A stretch of DNA of 64,000 bases from CAG-791 sp963596015. Lineage in GTDB: Bacteria; Bacillota; Clostridia; Lachnospirales; Lachnospiraceae. Below, in pieces: positions 27,726-36,321 of this stretch. Under the pieces are notes generated by a model. It worked only from the letters and a program-made list of their open reading frames with translations, was not told the DNA's origin and made no database searches. The position numbers and the translations under genes are program-made. Within the stretch, counting starts at the first letter, position 1; the number at the start of each line of letters is the position of its first letter. The stretch covers positions 12,822-76,821 of the forward strand of contig CAVBJS010000005.1 of NCBI GenBank assembly GCA_963596015.1. Reading direction: 5' to 3'.

Positions 27726-27776
27726 TTATGCCGCAGCGTGCGGAGGATTTTCCGCAGGCGAATTCTCCGATTCGAT
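27726..27776 (-). repeat. Multi-hairpin dispersed element, partial copy before the YesN gene
   Basis: On the minus strand, CGGAGAATTCGCCTGCGG, then a GC-rich stem, then GCTGCGGCATAAGGGGAGAG lead directly into the YesN start codon. It matches the middle and end of the elements at 38824 and 59495; the final purine-rich bases act as ribosome site. Confidence 0.65.
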
Positions 27777-27801
27777 CATTCCCAATACGATCCCGAACGC
27801 G

Positions 27802-27921
27802 GCACAACTTTGCATACAATACAGATCCGCACACAGCATAACTTTGTATACGACACAGATCTGCATACAGCACAACTTTGCATATAGCACAGATCCGCGC
27901 GTAGCACAACCCCACACACAT
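27802..27921. repeat. 34-bp direct-repeat array in the divergent control region
   Basis: Three full 34-bp units (27802-27835, 27836-27869, 27870-27903) and a partial fourth start with GCACAACTTTGCATA or a close variant and contain CACAGATC. Exact periodicity without spacers excludes CRISPR. The position between a YesN-type regulator and its likely target operon suggests repeated regulator sites. Candidate promoter elements lie to the right; TATACT near 28076 has no good -35, which fits activation. Confidence 0.8.
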
Positions 27922-28134
27922 CCACACAAAAATTGTGCGAAATTACTAAAAACCAACTTTATTGTAGTGGATATATGACATAAAGACAACAATATCTGTG
28001 AACAGATCGTGAATAAAGCGTAAAAAATTACCCTGTATCGAAATATTTTACCGTGGAGCACAGCAATTTTTCACCCTATACTGAGAGCATAGAAACAGTG
28101 AGCGATGAAAGCTGTAAGGAGAGGAGAGGGGAAA

Positions 28135-29652
28135 GTGTCTGAAGAGTATGTACTTGAACTGAAGGGCATTACAAAGATATTTCCGGGTGTCAGAGCACTG
28201 GACGGTGTGCATTTTCAGTTAAAAAAAGGCGAGATCCACGCGCTGATGGGCGAGAATGGTGCAGGCAAATCTACCTTCATTAAGGTTATTACCGGCGTAC
28301 ATAAGGCAGAAGAAGGTGAGATGTTCTTAAACGGTCAGAAGGTAGACTTCAAGGGACCGAAGGATGCACAGGAGGCAGGTATTGCTGCGATCTATCAGCA
28401 CGTTACCGCATATCCCCACCTGACTGTGGCCGAGAATATCTTCATGGGCCATGAGAAAAAGAAAAACGGCATCATCCAGTGGAAAGAGATGAATGCGGCG
28501 GCCAACGAGCTGCTGGGAAGACTTCACGCAGACTTTAAGGCAACCGCCATCATGGGATCCCTTTCCGTGGCGCAGCAGCAGATGGTGGAGATCTCCAAGG
28601 CCCTTTCCGCCAATGCCAAGATCATCATCATGGATGAGCCCACCGCTTCTCTGACCAAGAAAGAATCGGAAGAGCTGTACCGGATCACAGAAGAGTTAAG
28701 AGACAATGGCGCCTCCATTATTTTTATCTCTCACCGGTTTGAGGATATGTACCGCTTGGCAAGCAGAGTTACCGTATTCCGTGACTCCAGATACATCGGT
28801 ACTTACAATGTAGACGAGATCTCCAATGCAGATCTGATCACCGCCATGGTTGGCCGTGAGATCACCGATATGTTCCCGAAGCCGGAAGTAAAGATCGGCA
28901 AGGAAGTGTTGCGGGTAGAGAATCTGTGCAGAGAAGGCTATTTCAAGGATGTATCCTTTAACCTGCATGCCGGCGAGATTGTAGGTCTGACCGGTCTGGT
29001 AGGTGCCAGAAGAACCGAGGTCATCCAGACCATCTACGGTGTGGAGAAGCTCAGCTCCGGCAAGATCTTCTTAGAGGGGAAGGAGATCAAGATCAAGTCT
29101 CCCAGAGATGCTATCAAGAACGGTATCGGCCTTCTGACAGAGGACCGGGCAGACTTAGGTCTGATCCTTGACTGGGGCATCGGCAGAAACATTACCCTGA
29201 CCGAGATCGAGAAGTACGGCAATAAGTTCTTTACCAATGATAAGGCAGAGAGAGCAGCAGCCAAGGCTCTGGCAGAGGAAGTAGATACCAAGGCTGTCAC
29301 GCTGGATGATAAAGTGAGCACCTTATCCGGTGGTAACCAGCAGAAAGTAGTGGTTGCCAAGATCCTGGCATCTGACTTAAAGGTGCTGATCATGGACGAG
29401 CCTACCAAGGGTGTAGACGTAGGTGCTAAAGCAGAGATTTATGATATCATGGGTCAGCTGGCACAGAAGGGCTATGCGATCCTGATGATCTCCTCCGAAA
29501 TGCCGGAGATCCTGGGCATGTGCGACCGTATCCTGGTCATGTGCGAAGGAAAACTGACCGGAGAACTGGGAAGAGAAGAAGCTACACAGGAAGTGATCCT
29601 GCAGTTCGCTATGGCGAAATCCTTAAAGGCTTCAGAAGGTGAGGGGAAATAA
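28135..29652 (+). CDS. Sugar ABC transporter ATPase, two ABC domains (probable L-rhamnose)
   Basis: The start is taken as GTG (VSEEYVLELKG) because AGGAGAGGGGAAA precedes it; an ATG 30 bp upstream lacks a ribosome site. The 505-residue protein is of the RbsA/MglA type. Domain 1 has Walker A GENGAGKST, an altered signature LSVAQQQ and Walker B IIMDEPTASL. Domain 2 has a degenerate Walker A (GLVGARRTEV), signature LSGGNQQK and IMDEPTKGVD. It powers import through the two permeases encoded next. The substrate is inferred from the rhamnose mutarotase gene at the end of the cluster; ribose, xylose or another sugar remains possible. Confidence 0.9.
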   Translation: MSEEYVLELKGITKIFPGVRALDGVHFQLKKGEIHALMGENGAGKSTFIKVITGVHKAEEGEMFLNGQKVDFKGPKDAQEAGIAAIYQHVTAYPHLTVAENIFMGHEKKKNGIIQWKEMNAAANELLGRLHADFKATAIMGSLSVAQQQMVEISKALSANAKIIIMDEPTASLTKKESEELYRITEELRDNGASIIFISHRFEDMYRLASRVTVFRDSRYIGTYNVDEISNADLITAMVGREITDMFPKPEVKIGKEVLRVENLCREGYFKDVSFNLHAGEIVGLTGLVGARRTEVIQTIYGVEKLSSGKIFLEGKEIKIKSPRDAIKNGIGLLTEDRADLGLILDWGIGRNITLTEIEKYGNKFFTNDKAERAAAKALAEEVDTKAVTLDDKVSTLSGGNQQKVVVAKILASDLKVLIMDEPTKGVDVGAKAEIYDIMGQLAQKGYAILMISSEMPEILGMCDRILVMCEGKLTGELGREEATQEVILQFAMAKSLKASEGEGK

Positions 29653-30645
29653 ATGGAAAAGAAATCTCTGCTTAAAAAACTCACCGGTTCCAGAGAAGTG
29701 AGTTTGGTCATTGTATTGATCCTGCTGTGCGGGTTTATCGCATTCCGGAATTCCACATTCCTGATGCCCTCCACACTGGCAGATATGTTTAAGAACTATG
29801 CGGTAACCTTTATCATCGCCATCGGCATGATGCTGATCCTGCTGATCGGTGGCATTGATATTTCGGTAGGCTCCATCTTAGGATTTGCAGGTATGACCGC
29901 TTCCCTGTTCCTGAGAGACCATCAGGGTACACCGGTATTGGTGATCATCCTGATCTCCACAGTGGTCGGTCTTCTCTGCGGCGTGGTCAACGGCCTGATC
30001 ATTTCCTACGGCAAGGTACCGCCTATCATCTGTACCATGGGTATGATGAATGCTTACCGTGGCTTAGCGTACATCGTGGCAAAGAGCCAGTGGGTGGCAG
30101 CGTATCAGTTTACCAATTCCTACAAGGCTTTCGCACAGACCAATATCTTAGGACTGAGCAGCCTGGTTTGGATCATGATCGCCATCTACGTTATTTTCTT
30201 TATCGTAATGAAATGGACTTCTCTGGGCAGAAGAGTTTACGCAGTAGGCTCCAATGCAGAGGCAGCAGAAGTCAGCGGCATCAAAGTAGCAAAGGTTAAG
30301 CTTGGATGCTATGCTGTACTTGGTCTTCTCTCCGGTCTGGCCGGTGCCCTTTATACTTCCCTTTATGCATCTGCACAGGGAAATATGGGTGAAGGTCTGG
30401 AGATGGATGTGATCGCAGCCTGCGTAGTAGGCGGCGTGAGCATGACAGGCGGCAGCGGTTCCGTCGTAGGCGTGTTCTTAGGTTCTTTGATCCTGGCAGT
30501 CATCGGCAAGGGTCTTCCGCTGATCGGTATCTCCCAGTTTTGGCAGACCGCTATCAAGGGTCTGATCATCCTGGTAGCGATCATCGTCAATGTGCTGGCG
30601 CAGAGATCCATGGACAGAGCCGCACTGAAAGGAAGGGAGATTTAG
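29653..30645 (+). CDS. Sugar ABC transporter permease 1
   Basis: A 330-residue membrane protein of the RbsC type, starting directly at the stop of the ATPase gene (TAAATG). It has about nine hydrophobic helices with the family segments IGGIDISVGSILG, GKVPPIICTMGMM and GRRVYAVGSNAEAAEVSGI; the last is the cytoplasmic loop contacting the ATPase. It pairs with the second permease to form a heterodimer channel, as in rhamnose and autoinducer-2 importers that use two different permeases. Confidence 0.9.
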   Translation: MEKKSLLKKLTGSREVSLVIVLILLCGFIAFRNSTFLMPSTLADMFKNYAVTFIIAIGMMLILLIGGIDISVGSILGFAGMTASLFLRDHQGTPVLVIILISTVVGLLCGVVNGLIISYGKVPPIICTMGMMNAYRGLAYIVAKSQWVAAYQFTNSYKAFAQTNILGLSSLVWIMIAIYVIFFIVMKWTSLGRRVYAVGSNAEAAEVSGIKVAKVKLGCYAVLGLLSGLAGALYTSLYASAQGNMGEGLEMDVIAACVVGGVSMTGGSGSVVGVFLGSLILAVIGKGLPLIGISQFWQTAIKGLIILVAIIVNVLAQRSMDRAALKGREI

Positions 30646-30647
30646 TC

Positions 30648-31661
30648 ATGGCAGGAAAGTCAGGAAGAGATATAGCATTAACTGGCAAGAAAGACTGGAA
30701 GACAAATCTCCTTCGTTGGGAAAGCTTCCTGGTAGTCATCTTTATTGCCATCAATATCATGAATGCCTGCATCTCAGACAAGTATCTGAGTGTTACAGGA
30801 CTTTTTACAGCAACCAATACCTTTATTTATGAAGCATTCCTTCTGTTGCCCATGTGCTTTGTACTGTTGATCGGCGAGATCGACATCTCCGTGGGTTCCA
30901 CCGTAGCATTGTCCGCCTGCCTTCTGGGTGTTTCCTTTAATGCGACCCAGAACATGGGACTGGCCATTGTGGTCTGCCTGGCGGTAGGTACTCTCTGCGG
31001 TATGTTAAACGGTCTGATCCTGGTAAAGTTCACGGAGTTAAATCCCATGATCGTTACCCTGGGCACACAGATCATGTTCCGAGGCATTGCGGAAATGATC
31101 CTGGAGGATCAGGCAACCGGCGGCTTCACCAAGGTTAAATGGTTTTCCAACCTGTACTGGGGCAAACTGGGTGTAGTACCTTACATGTTCATTATCTTCG
31201 TGATCTGCGCCGTGATCTTCGGTATCGTGATGCACAAGACCACCTTCGGCAGAAGAATGTATGCCATCGGCAGCAACCAGAAGGCATCCTTCTACTCCGG
31301 CATCAATGTTCCCGGTATCCGCTTTTTCATCTATGCACTGACCGGTTTCTTCTCCGGTGTTACCGCCATTTTCCTGGCAGCACAGATGGGCAGTGCCAGA
31401 TCCAACGTAGGACAGGGATTTGAAATGGATGCCATTGGCATGGCTGTTTTAGGCGGTGTCATGACAGACGGCGGCAAGGGCAATTTCATCGGCGCTATGC
31501 TGGCTATGTTCATCTTGGGTTTCCTGGAGTATGGCCTGGGCCTGATCAATGTATCCGCACAGGTTATGCTGGTCATCAAGGGCCTGCTGCTGATCATCGC
31601 CGTTATGATCCCCAACTTAAAGCCTCTGTTCACAGCTAAGAAAAAGACTGCCAAGGCTTGA
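30648..31661 (+). CDS. Sugar ABC transporter permease 2
   Basis: The start is MAGKSGRDIALTGKK, with GGAAGGGAG just upstream and 2 bp after the first permease. The 337-residue protein has the same fold as permease 1 (LIGEIDISVGSTV, NPMIVTLGTQIMFRG, GRRMYAIGSNQKASFYSGI). A 120-bp gap with a small hairpin (CGCC, loop, GGCG) separates it from the binding-protein gene. Such a gap often allows higher expression of the binding protein. Confidence 0.9.
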   Translation: MAGKSGRDIALTGKKDWKTNLLRWESFLVVIFIAINIMNACISDKYLSVTGLFTATNTFIYEAFLLLPMCFVLLIGEIDISVGSTVALSACLLGVSFNATQNMGLAIVVCLAVGTLCGMLNGLILVKFTELNPMIVTLGTQIMFRGIAEMILEDQATGGFTKVKWFSNLYWGKLGVVPYMFIIFVICAVIFGIVMHKTTFGRRMYAIGSNQKASFYSGINVPGIRFFIYALTGFFSGVTAIFLAAQMGSARSNVGQGFEMDAIGMAVLGGVMTDGGKGNFIGAMLAMFILGFLEYGLGLINVSAQVMLVIKGLLLIIAVMIPNLKPLFTAKKKTAKA

Positions 31662-31782
31662 TATACCTAAGTTTACCTAAGTTACTCTGTGCAGCATTTT
31701 TAACGGAGCACAGTATCAATCGGTACCTTCGCCGCAAGGCGTTTGTATAAAACCAACTATTCTATATGGGAGGACAAAAAGC

Positions 31783-32895
31783 ATGAAAAAGAAAATCGTT
31801 AGTGTACTGCTTTGCACCGCAATGGCAGTAACGATGCTTGCAGGCTGTGGATCATCCGGTTCTACAGATTCCGCAAGTTCCACCGCTGCATCTACGGAGA
31901 CCACCGAGGCAGCAGCAGATGACGGAGCAGACGAGGCTGCATCTACCACCGCAGCAGGCGGCGGCACCTACGCTATCATCGTAAAGAGCGCAGGTAACCC
32001 TTACAACCAGAAGATGATCGAGGGCTTCAAGAACGTCATCGAGACCGAAGGCAATACCTGTGTTGTTAAGGAGCCCGCAGAGGCAACCGCAGAAGCACAG
32101 ATCGCTATGATCAATGAGTGCGTATCCCAGGGCGTGGATTCCATCTCTATCGCAGCAAATGATGCTGACGCATTAGAGCCCGCTCTGACCGCAGCTAAGG
32201 AAGCAGGCATCCATGTATCTTCCTTCGACTCTTCCACCAACGCAGAGAGCCGCGAGATCTTCATCAACCAGGCCGGTGTACAGATCATCGGCGAGACCCT
32301 GATGGATGCTGTTAAGGATATCACCGGCGGCGAAGGCCAGTGGGCAATCCTTTCCGCAACCAGCCAGGCTACCAACCAGAACGCATGGATCGACGCTATG
32401 AAGTCCGTTATGGAAGGCGACGATTATGCAGGCCTTGAGTTAGTAGACGTTGTTTACGGCGATGACGAGTATCAGAAGTCTGTTGACCAGACCACTGCAT
32501 TACTTTCTAACTATCCTGATCTGAAGGTTATCTGCGCACCTACTACTGTTGGTATCATGGCAGCAGCTAAGGTTCTGCAGGATCAGGGCTCTGATGTAAA
32601 GCTGACCGGTTTAGGTCTTCCTTCCGAGATGGCTGATTACATCGGCGATGACGATGCACACTCCTGCCCTTACATGTATCTGTGGAATCCCATTGATATC
32701 GGCAGCCTGACCGCTTATACCGCCATCGCTCTGGTAAATGGCGACATCACCGGCGCAACCGGCGACAAGTTCACCGCAGGCGACCTTGGCAGCTACGAAG
32801 TAGTTGAGGCATCCGACGGTGGTACCGAAGTTATCCTTGGGCCTCCTTTCAAGTTCGAGCCTTCTAACATCGACGAGTGGAAGTCTGTATACTAA
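31783..32895 (+). CDS. Sugar-binding lipoprotein of the ABC transporter (RhaS-like)
   Basis: A 370-residue protein with lipoprotein signal (MKKKIVSVLLCTAMAVTMLAGC), a Ser/Thr/Ala/Glu-rich linker to about residue 55, and a periplasmic-binding-protein type I fold (TYAIIVKSAGNPYNQKMIEGFKN; ISIAANDADALEPAL; TSQATNQNAWIDAM; KVICAPTTVGIMAAAKVL). It is lipid-anchored and delivers sugar to the permeases. The sequence pattern matches rhamnose/autoinducer-2-type binding proteins. Its codon use is strongly biased (GCA, GGC, ATC), consistent with high expression. A strong terminator follows. Confidence 0.9.
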   Translation: MKKKIVSVLLCTAMAVTMLAGCGSSGSTDSASSTAASTETTEAAADDGADEAASTTAAGGGTYAIIVKSAGNPYNQKMIEGFKNVIETEGNTCVVKEPAEATAEAQIAMINECVSQGVDSISIAANDADALEPALTAAKEAGIHVSSFDSSTNAESREIFINQAGVQIIGETLMDAVKDITGGEGQWAILSATSQATNQNAWIDAMKSVMEGDDYAGLELVDVVYGDDEYQKSVDQTTALLSNYPDLKVICAPTTVGIMAAAKVLQDQGSDVKLTGLGLPSEMADYIGDDDAHSCPYMYLWNPIDIGSLTAYTAIALVNGDITGATGDKFTAGDLGSYEVVEASDGGTEVILGPPFKFEPSNIDEWKSVY

Positions 32896-32905
32896 AGCAT
32901 AACAG

Positions 32906-32942
32906 CTGCCTGTGCGTGAACTGCGCACAGGCAGTTTCATTT
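32906..32942 (+). terminator. Terminator or attenuator between binding-protein and mutarotase genes
   Basis: CTGCCTGTGCG pairs perfectly with CGCACAGGCAG over a 7-base loop, then TTTCATTTT. The following gene's ribosome site starts at once, so partial read-through is likely. Confidence 0.8.
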
Positions 32943-32963
32943 TAAAAGGAGGTTAGTACCCAA

Positions 32964-33275
32964 ATGGTAAAAGCATTTAAGATGAAGCTGTACGAAGGCA
33001 TGGCAGAGGAATATGAAAAGCGCCATAATGCCCTGTGGCCGGAGATGAAGGATATGATCCATGAGTACGGCGGAAAGAATTATTCCATCTTCTTAGATAA
33101 GGAAACCAATATCCTGTACGGCTATATCGAGATCGAGAGCGAAGAAAAATGGGCTAAGAGCGCCGATACGGCCATCAATCGCAAGTGGTGGGACTTCATG
33201 GCAGATATCATGGAGACCAACCCGGACAACAGCCCGGTATGCACGGATCTGCAGAAGGTATTTCATCTGGATTAA
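32964..33275 (+). CDS. rhaM: L-rhamnose mutarotase
   Basis: A 103-residue protein with the family pattern MVKAFKMKLYEGMAEEYEKRHNALWPEM, GGKNYSIFLDKETNILYGYIEIE and NRKWWDFMADIMETN. It interconverts alpha and beta anomers of L-rhamnose after import. AAAGGAGG precedes the ATG. It is the best evidence in the window that the transporter carries rhamnose. No isomerase, kinase or aldolase for rhamnose is present nearby, so catabolism must be encoded elsewhere. Confidence 0.9.
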   Translation: MVKAFKMKLYEGMAEEYEKRHNALWPEMKDMIHEYGGKNYSIFLDKETNILYGYIEIESEEKWAKSADTAINRKWWDFMADIMETNPDNSPVCTDLQKVFHLD

Positions 33276-33310
33276 GATCCAAGGCATTAAGCGGCATCCA
33301 TAGGGACTTA

Positions 33311-33350
33311 ACACCGGTATCAACCGTTTCAGGGGATACCGGTGTTTTTT
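33311..33350 (+). terminator. Terminator after rhaM
   Basis: ACACCGGTATC pairs with GATACCGGTGT, followed by TTTTTTT. It ends the transporter operon. Confidence 0.9.
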
Positions 33351-33369
33351 TATAAACAGTTTGCTGTGC

Positions 33370-33417
33370 TTACCGTTCAGACGTCACCCTTCTGCCTGGC
33401 CGGCGTCTGAACGGTAA
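33370..33417. repeat. TTCAGA-family short inverted-repeat element
   Basis: TTACCGTTCAGACG at 33370 is repeated in perfect inverse as CGTCTGAACGGTAA at 33404, with GCCTGGCCGG inside. Related ends occur at 43770, 51540, 61760 and 63835. At 48 bp it is a minimal copy. The rest of 33418-33589 holds small hairpins (AGCCTG region, TGCCC/GGGCA) but no gene. Confidence 0.75.
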
Positions 33418-33589
33418 CAGACCGCGGGAAATTCTTCAGACAGATGTGCGGAGAAGATGCATCAAAGAGCAAGAAAAATGGTATACTTTTCATTGGGGAA
33501 AGCCTGCACCAAGTAGGCTTGACGCAATAACAGGAAATGCCCACATGGGGAAGGGCACTTTCTGAGGCAAAGAACGGAGGTTACACCAA

Positions 33590-36061
33590 ATGATCAAAGA
33601 AAGCTTTAACAGAAACTGGCAGTTTCGCAGATCTACCGGCTCGGTTTTTGAGAGTCTGATGGGCAATCCGGCCCAGAGTGAGGAAGTGGATCTGCCTCAC
33701 GATGCGTCCATTCATGAGAAGCGCAGCAGTGAGGATCCCAGCGGCAGCGGTAATGGCTTTTTCCATGAGTACAGCTGTATCTATGAAAAGACCTGGACAC
33801 CGGAGGAGGCAGACCGGGATAAGATCTTCACGCTGGAGTTTGAGGGCGTCTATCAGAATGCCTTTCTGTATGTAAACCATGCCTTTGTGGCTAAGCACCC
33901 CTATGGCTATGGAAATTTCTATGCGGACATTACCAAATATCTGGAAATAGGCCGTCCCAACCAGGTACAGGTAGTGGTGAAAAATGCCGGCCCCAGCGGT
34001 CGTTGGTATACCGGCGGCGGTATCTACCGGGATGTGCATATCATGAAGGCGGACCGGATGCACTTCTCCTGTACCGGTATCCATCTGGCCGTCACGGATC
34101 TGGAGCAGGATCAGGCGGTGATCCGGGCAGAGGCGAAGGTACAGAACCGGCGTCAGGGCGTGCAGAAGGCAGCGTGGAAGGTGCAGCTTTATGATGCGAA
34201 GCAGCAGCTGGCGGCAGAGGCGACCATGCCCTTTACCATGATGGAAAATGAGGAAGGTATCTACCGGCAGTATCTGTATGTGCCGGAGCCTCATGCGTGG
34301 AGCGCAGAGGATCCTTACCTGTATACCTATCGGGCAGAGTTGATGGTGGATGGAGTGGTATGTGACCGGGAGGAAGGAACCTTTGGCATCCGCAGACTGC
34401 AGCTGGATCCTAAGCATGGGCTGCGGGTCAACGGCCGGGAAGTAAAGCTGCGGGGCGGCTGTCTGCACCATGACAACGGCGTGATCGGCACCGCGGAATT
34501 TGCCCATGCAGAGGAAGTGAGGGTGCGAAACCTGAAGGAAGCCGGCTTTAATGCCATCCGCAGCTCCCACTATCCTATGAGCAGACGGCTTTTGGAGGCC
34601 TGCGACCGGCTGGGTATGTATGTGATGGATGAGTTTTCCGATGTATGGACCAGCACCAAGGTGGAATTGGATTACGGCATGGCCATGTCTGATTGGTGGG
34701 AATATGACATCACCCATATGGTGGACAAGGATTATAACCATCCCTGTGTGATCCTGTATTCCATCGGCAATGAAATTCCGGAGACGGGGAACTGCTTTGA
34801 TGTGCAATGGGGCAAAAAGCTCGCCGATCTGCTGCGCCGTCTGGATGATACCCGTTATATCGTCAACAGCATGAATCTGATGCTCTCTGTCATGCAGGAT
34901 ATGCCAAAGCTCATGGCAGAAATGGCAGGTGCAGGAAATGGGGATGTATCGGCAGCGGGCGAGATCAATGAGATGATGACAGACCTGGGGGCGCTGATGG
35001 GCAAGCTGGTGACCAGTGACTTTGTGGATAAGGCCACGGCTGAGGCCTCCGGTCAGGTGGATATCACCGGTCTTAACTATGCCGCCCAGCGCTATGAGCT
35101 GGACGAAAAGCTTCACCCTGACCGCATCGTCGTAGGTTCGGAGACCTATCCCATGGATCTGGATGTGAACTGGGCCCTGGTAGAAAAGTATCCCAATATC
35201 ATCGGTGATTTCGATTGGACGGCCTATGATTATCTGGGAGAGGCCGGTATCGGCAAGATCACCTATGGCGGGGAAGGACGCTCGGAAGGAAACTTCTATG
35301 CCCCGTATCCCTGCAAGGCGGCCTATTGCGGCGATATCAATCTCTTAGGAGATGCAAGGCCGGTGGCCTTCTGGAGAAAGAGTATCTGGGGCATGCAAAA
35401 GGCACCCTACATCGCCGTATGCCCGCCGGCACACTATGGACAAAAGCTTCAGAAAACCCAGTGGGCTATGACAGATGCCGTCCGCTCCTGGAACTGGACA
35501 GGCTATGAAGGCAAACCCATCCGGGTGGAGGTGTACAGCGACGCCCAGGAAGTAGAACTGCTGGTTGGCGGAGAGAGTATCGGCAGAAAGCAGCCGGGGC
35601 AGGATGCCGATGCGGATCATAAAAAGAATATGGTCGTTTTCCATACGGTCTATCAGCCCGGACAGATAGAAGCCGTAGCCTACAGCGACGGTAAGGAAGT
35701 AAGCCGGGATATCCTGCAGACCGCAGGGGATACAGTCCATATAAAGGCAGTGGCAGACAGAGATATCATACCGGCAGACGGCAGCGATATCTGCTATGTG
35801 GAGATAGAACTGGCGGATGAAAACGGGATCCGCAATCCGGAGGCAGTGAGGAAGATCAAAGTAAGCGCCCAGGGTGCCGGTTATGTCCTGGGATTCGGCA
35901 GCGCCGATCCGGAGTCGGAAGAAGATTACTTCGACACCGAAGCCAATACCTTTGAAGGAAGACTCCGGGCCGCCATTCGGGCCAACAAATCCGGTGAGAT
36001 CCTGGTGGAATTCTCCGCAGAGGATATGGATAGCGTGACAGTGAAGATACTGGCGCAGTAG
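33590..36061 (+). CDS. Glycoside hydrolase family 2 (beta-galactosidase/glucuronidase type)
   Basis: An 823-residue protein without signal peptide, therefore cytoplasmic. A jelly-roll sugar-binding domain (1-165; FNRNWQFRR, PSGRWYTGGGIYRDV) and an Ig-like domain precede the TIM barrel (about 280-590; GGCLHHDNGVIG, GFNAIRSSHYP). The acid/base is probably Glu395 in SIGNEIPETG and the nucleophile Glu518 in GSETYP. Additional Ig-like domains form the C-terminus. CGGAGGT precedes the ATG. Sugar specificity (beta-galactoside, glucuronide or mannoside) cannot be read from the sequence. A GH3 gene follows. Confidence 0.92.
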   Translation: MIKESFNRNWQFRRSTGSVFESLMGNPAQSEEVDLPHDASIHEKRSSEDPSGSGNGFFHEYSCIYEKTWTPEEADRDKIFTLEFEGVYQNAFLYVNHAFVAKHPYGYGNFYADITKYLEIGRPNQVQVVVKNAGPSGRWYTGGGIYRDVHIMKADRMHFSCTGIHLAVTDLEQDQAVIRAEAKVQNRRQGVQKAAWKVQLYDAKQQLAAEATMPFTMMENEEGIYRQYLYVPEPHAWSAEDPYLYTYRAELMVDGVVCDREEGTFGIRRLQLDPKHGLRVNGREVKLRGGCLHHDNGVIGTAEFAHAEEVRVRNLKEAGFNAIRSSHYPMSRRLLEACDRLGMYVMDEFSDVWTSTKVELDYGMAMSDWWEYDITHMVDKDYNHPCVILYSIGNEIPETGNCFDVQWGKKLADLLRRLDDTRYIVNSMNLMLSVMQDMPKLMAEMAGAGNGDVSAAGEINEMMTDLGALMGKLVTSDFVDKATAEASGQVDITGLNYAAQRYELDEKLHPDRIVVGSETYPMDLDVNWALVEKYPNIIGDFDWTAYDYLGEAGIGKITYGGEGRSEGNFYAPYPCKAAYCGDINLLGDARPVAFWRKSIWGMQKAPYIAVCPPAHYGQKLQKTQWAMTDAVRSWNWTGYEGKPIRVEVYSDAQEVELLVGGESIGRKQPGQDADADHKKNMVVFHTVYQPGQIEAVAYSDGKEVSRDILQTAGDTVHIKAVADRDIIPADGSDICYVEIELADENGIRNPEAVRKIKVSAQGAGYVLGFGSADPESEEDYFDTEANTFEGRLRAAIRANKSGEILVEFSAEDMDSVTVKILAQ

Positions 36062-36210
36062 ACAGAATGCTTGACAGCGTAAACGGAATATACGAGTAAG
36101 AGAGCGACCGACGTCCTGTTCTTTATGATGATGAAAAAAATGGTGGAGTTTGAGAGCAGTGCAAATTCGTAGGGGTACTGAACTGCAAAAGTAATAGCGC
36201 ATCATCTATA

Positions 36211-36253
36211 GGAGAAAGGTTTGTTGTAAGGCAGCAGCTTTTCTCCTTTTTCA
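36211..36253 (+). terminator. Probable terminator after GH2 gene
   Basis: GGAGAAA pairs with TTTCTCC with extra pairing inside, followed by TTTTTC. Confidence 0.6.
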
Positions 36254-36321
36254 TTATGAAAACTTTGTCGCAACACTGTAATAGATAGTTTTAATGGGGA
36301 TAGCATGAAATGGAGGTTACC

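Noticed and set aside
27802..27921. CRISPR array
   Set aside because: The 34-bp repeats are contiguous with no unique spacers and no cas genes are present. The same applies to the 23-bp array at 50137.
33581..35116. Long minus-strand open frame of 511 codons opposite the GH2 gene
   Set aside because: It is the antisense of a clear GH2 enzyme; it is rich in His, Ile and Leu without any domain, and has no convincing ribosome site.
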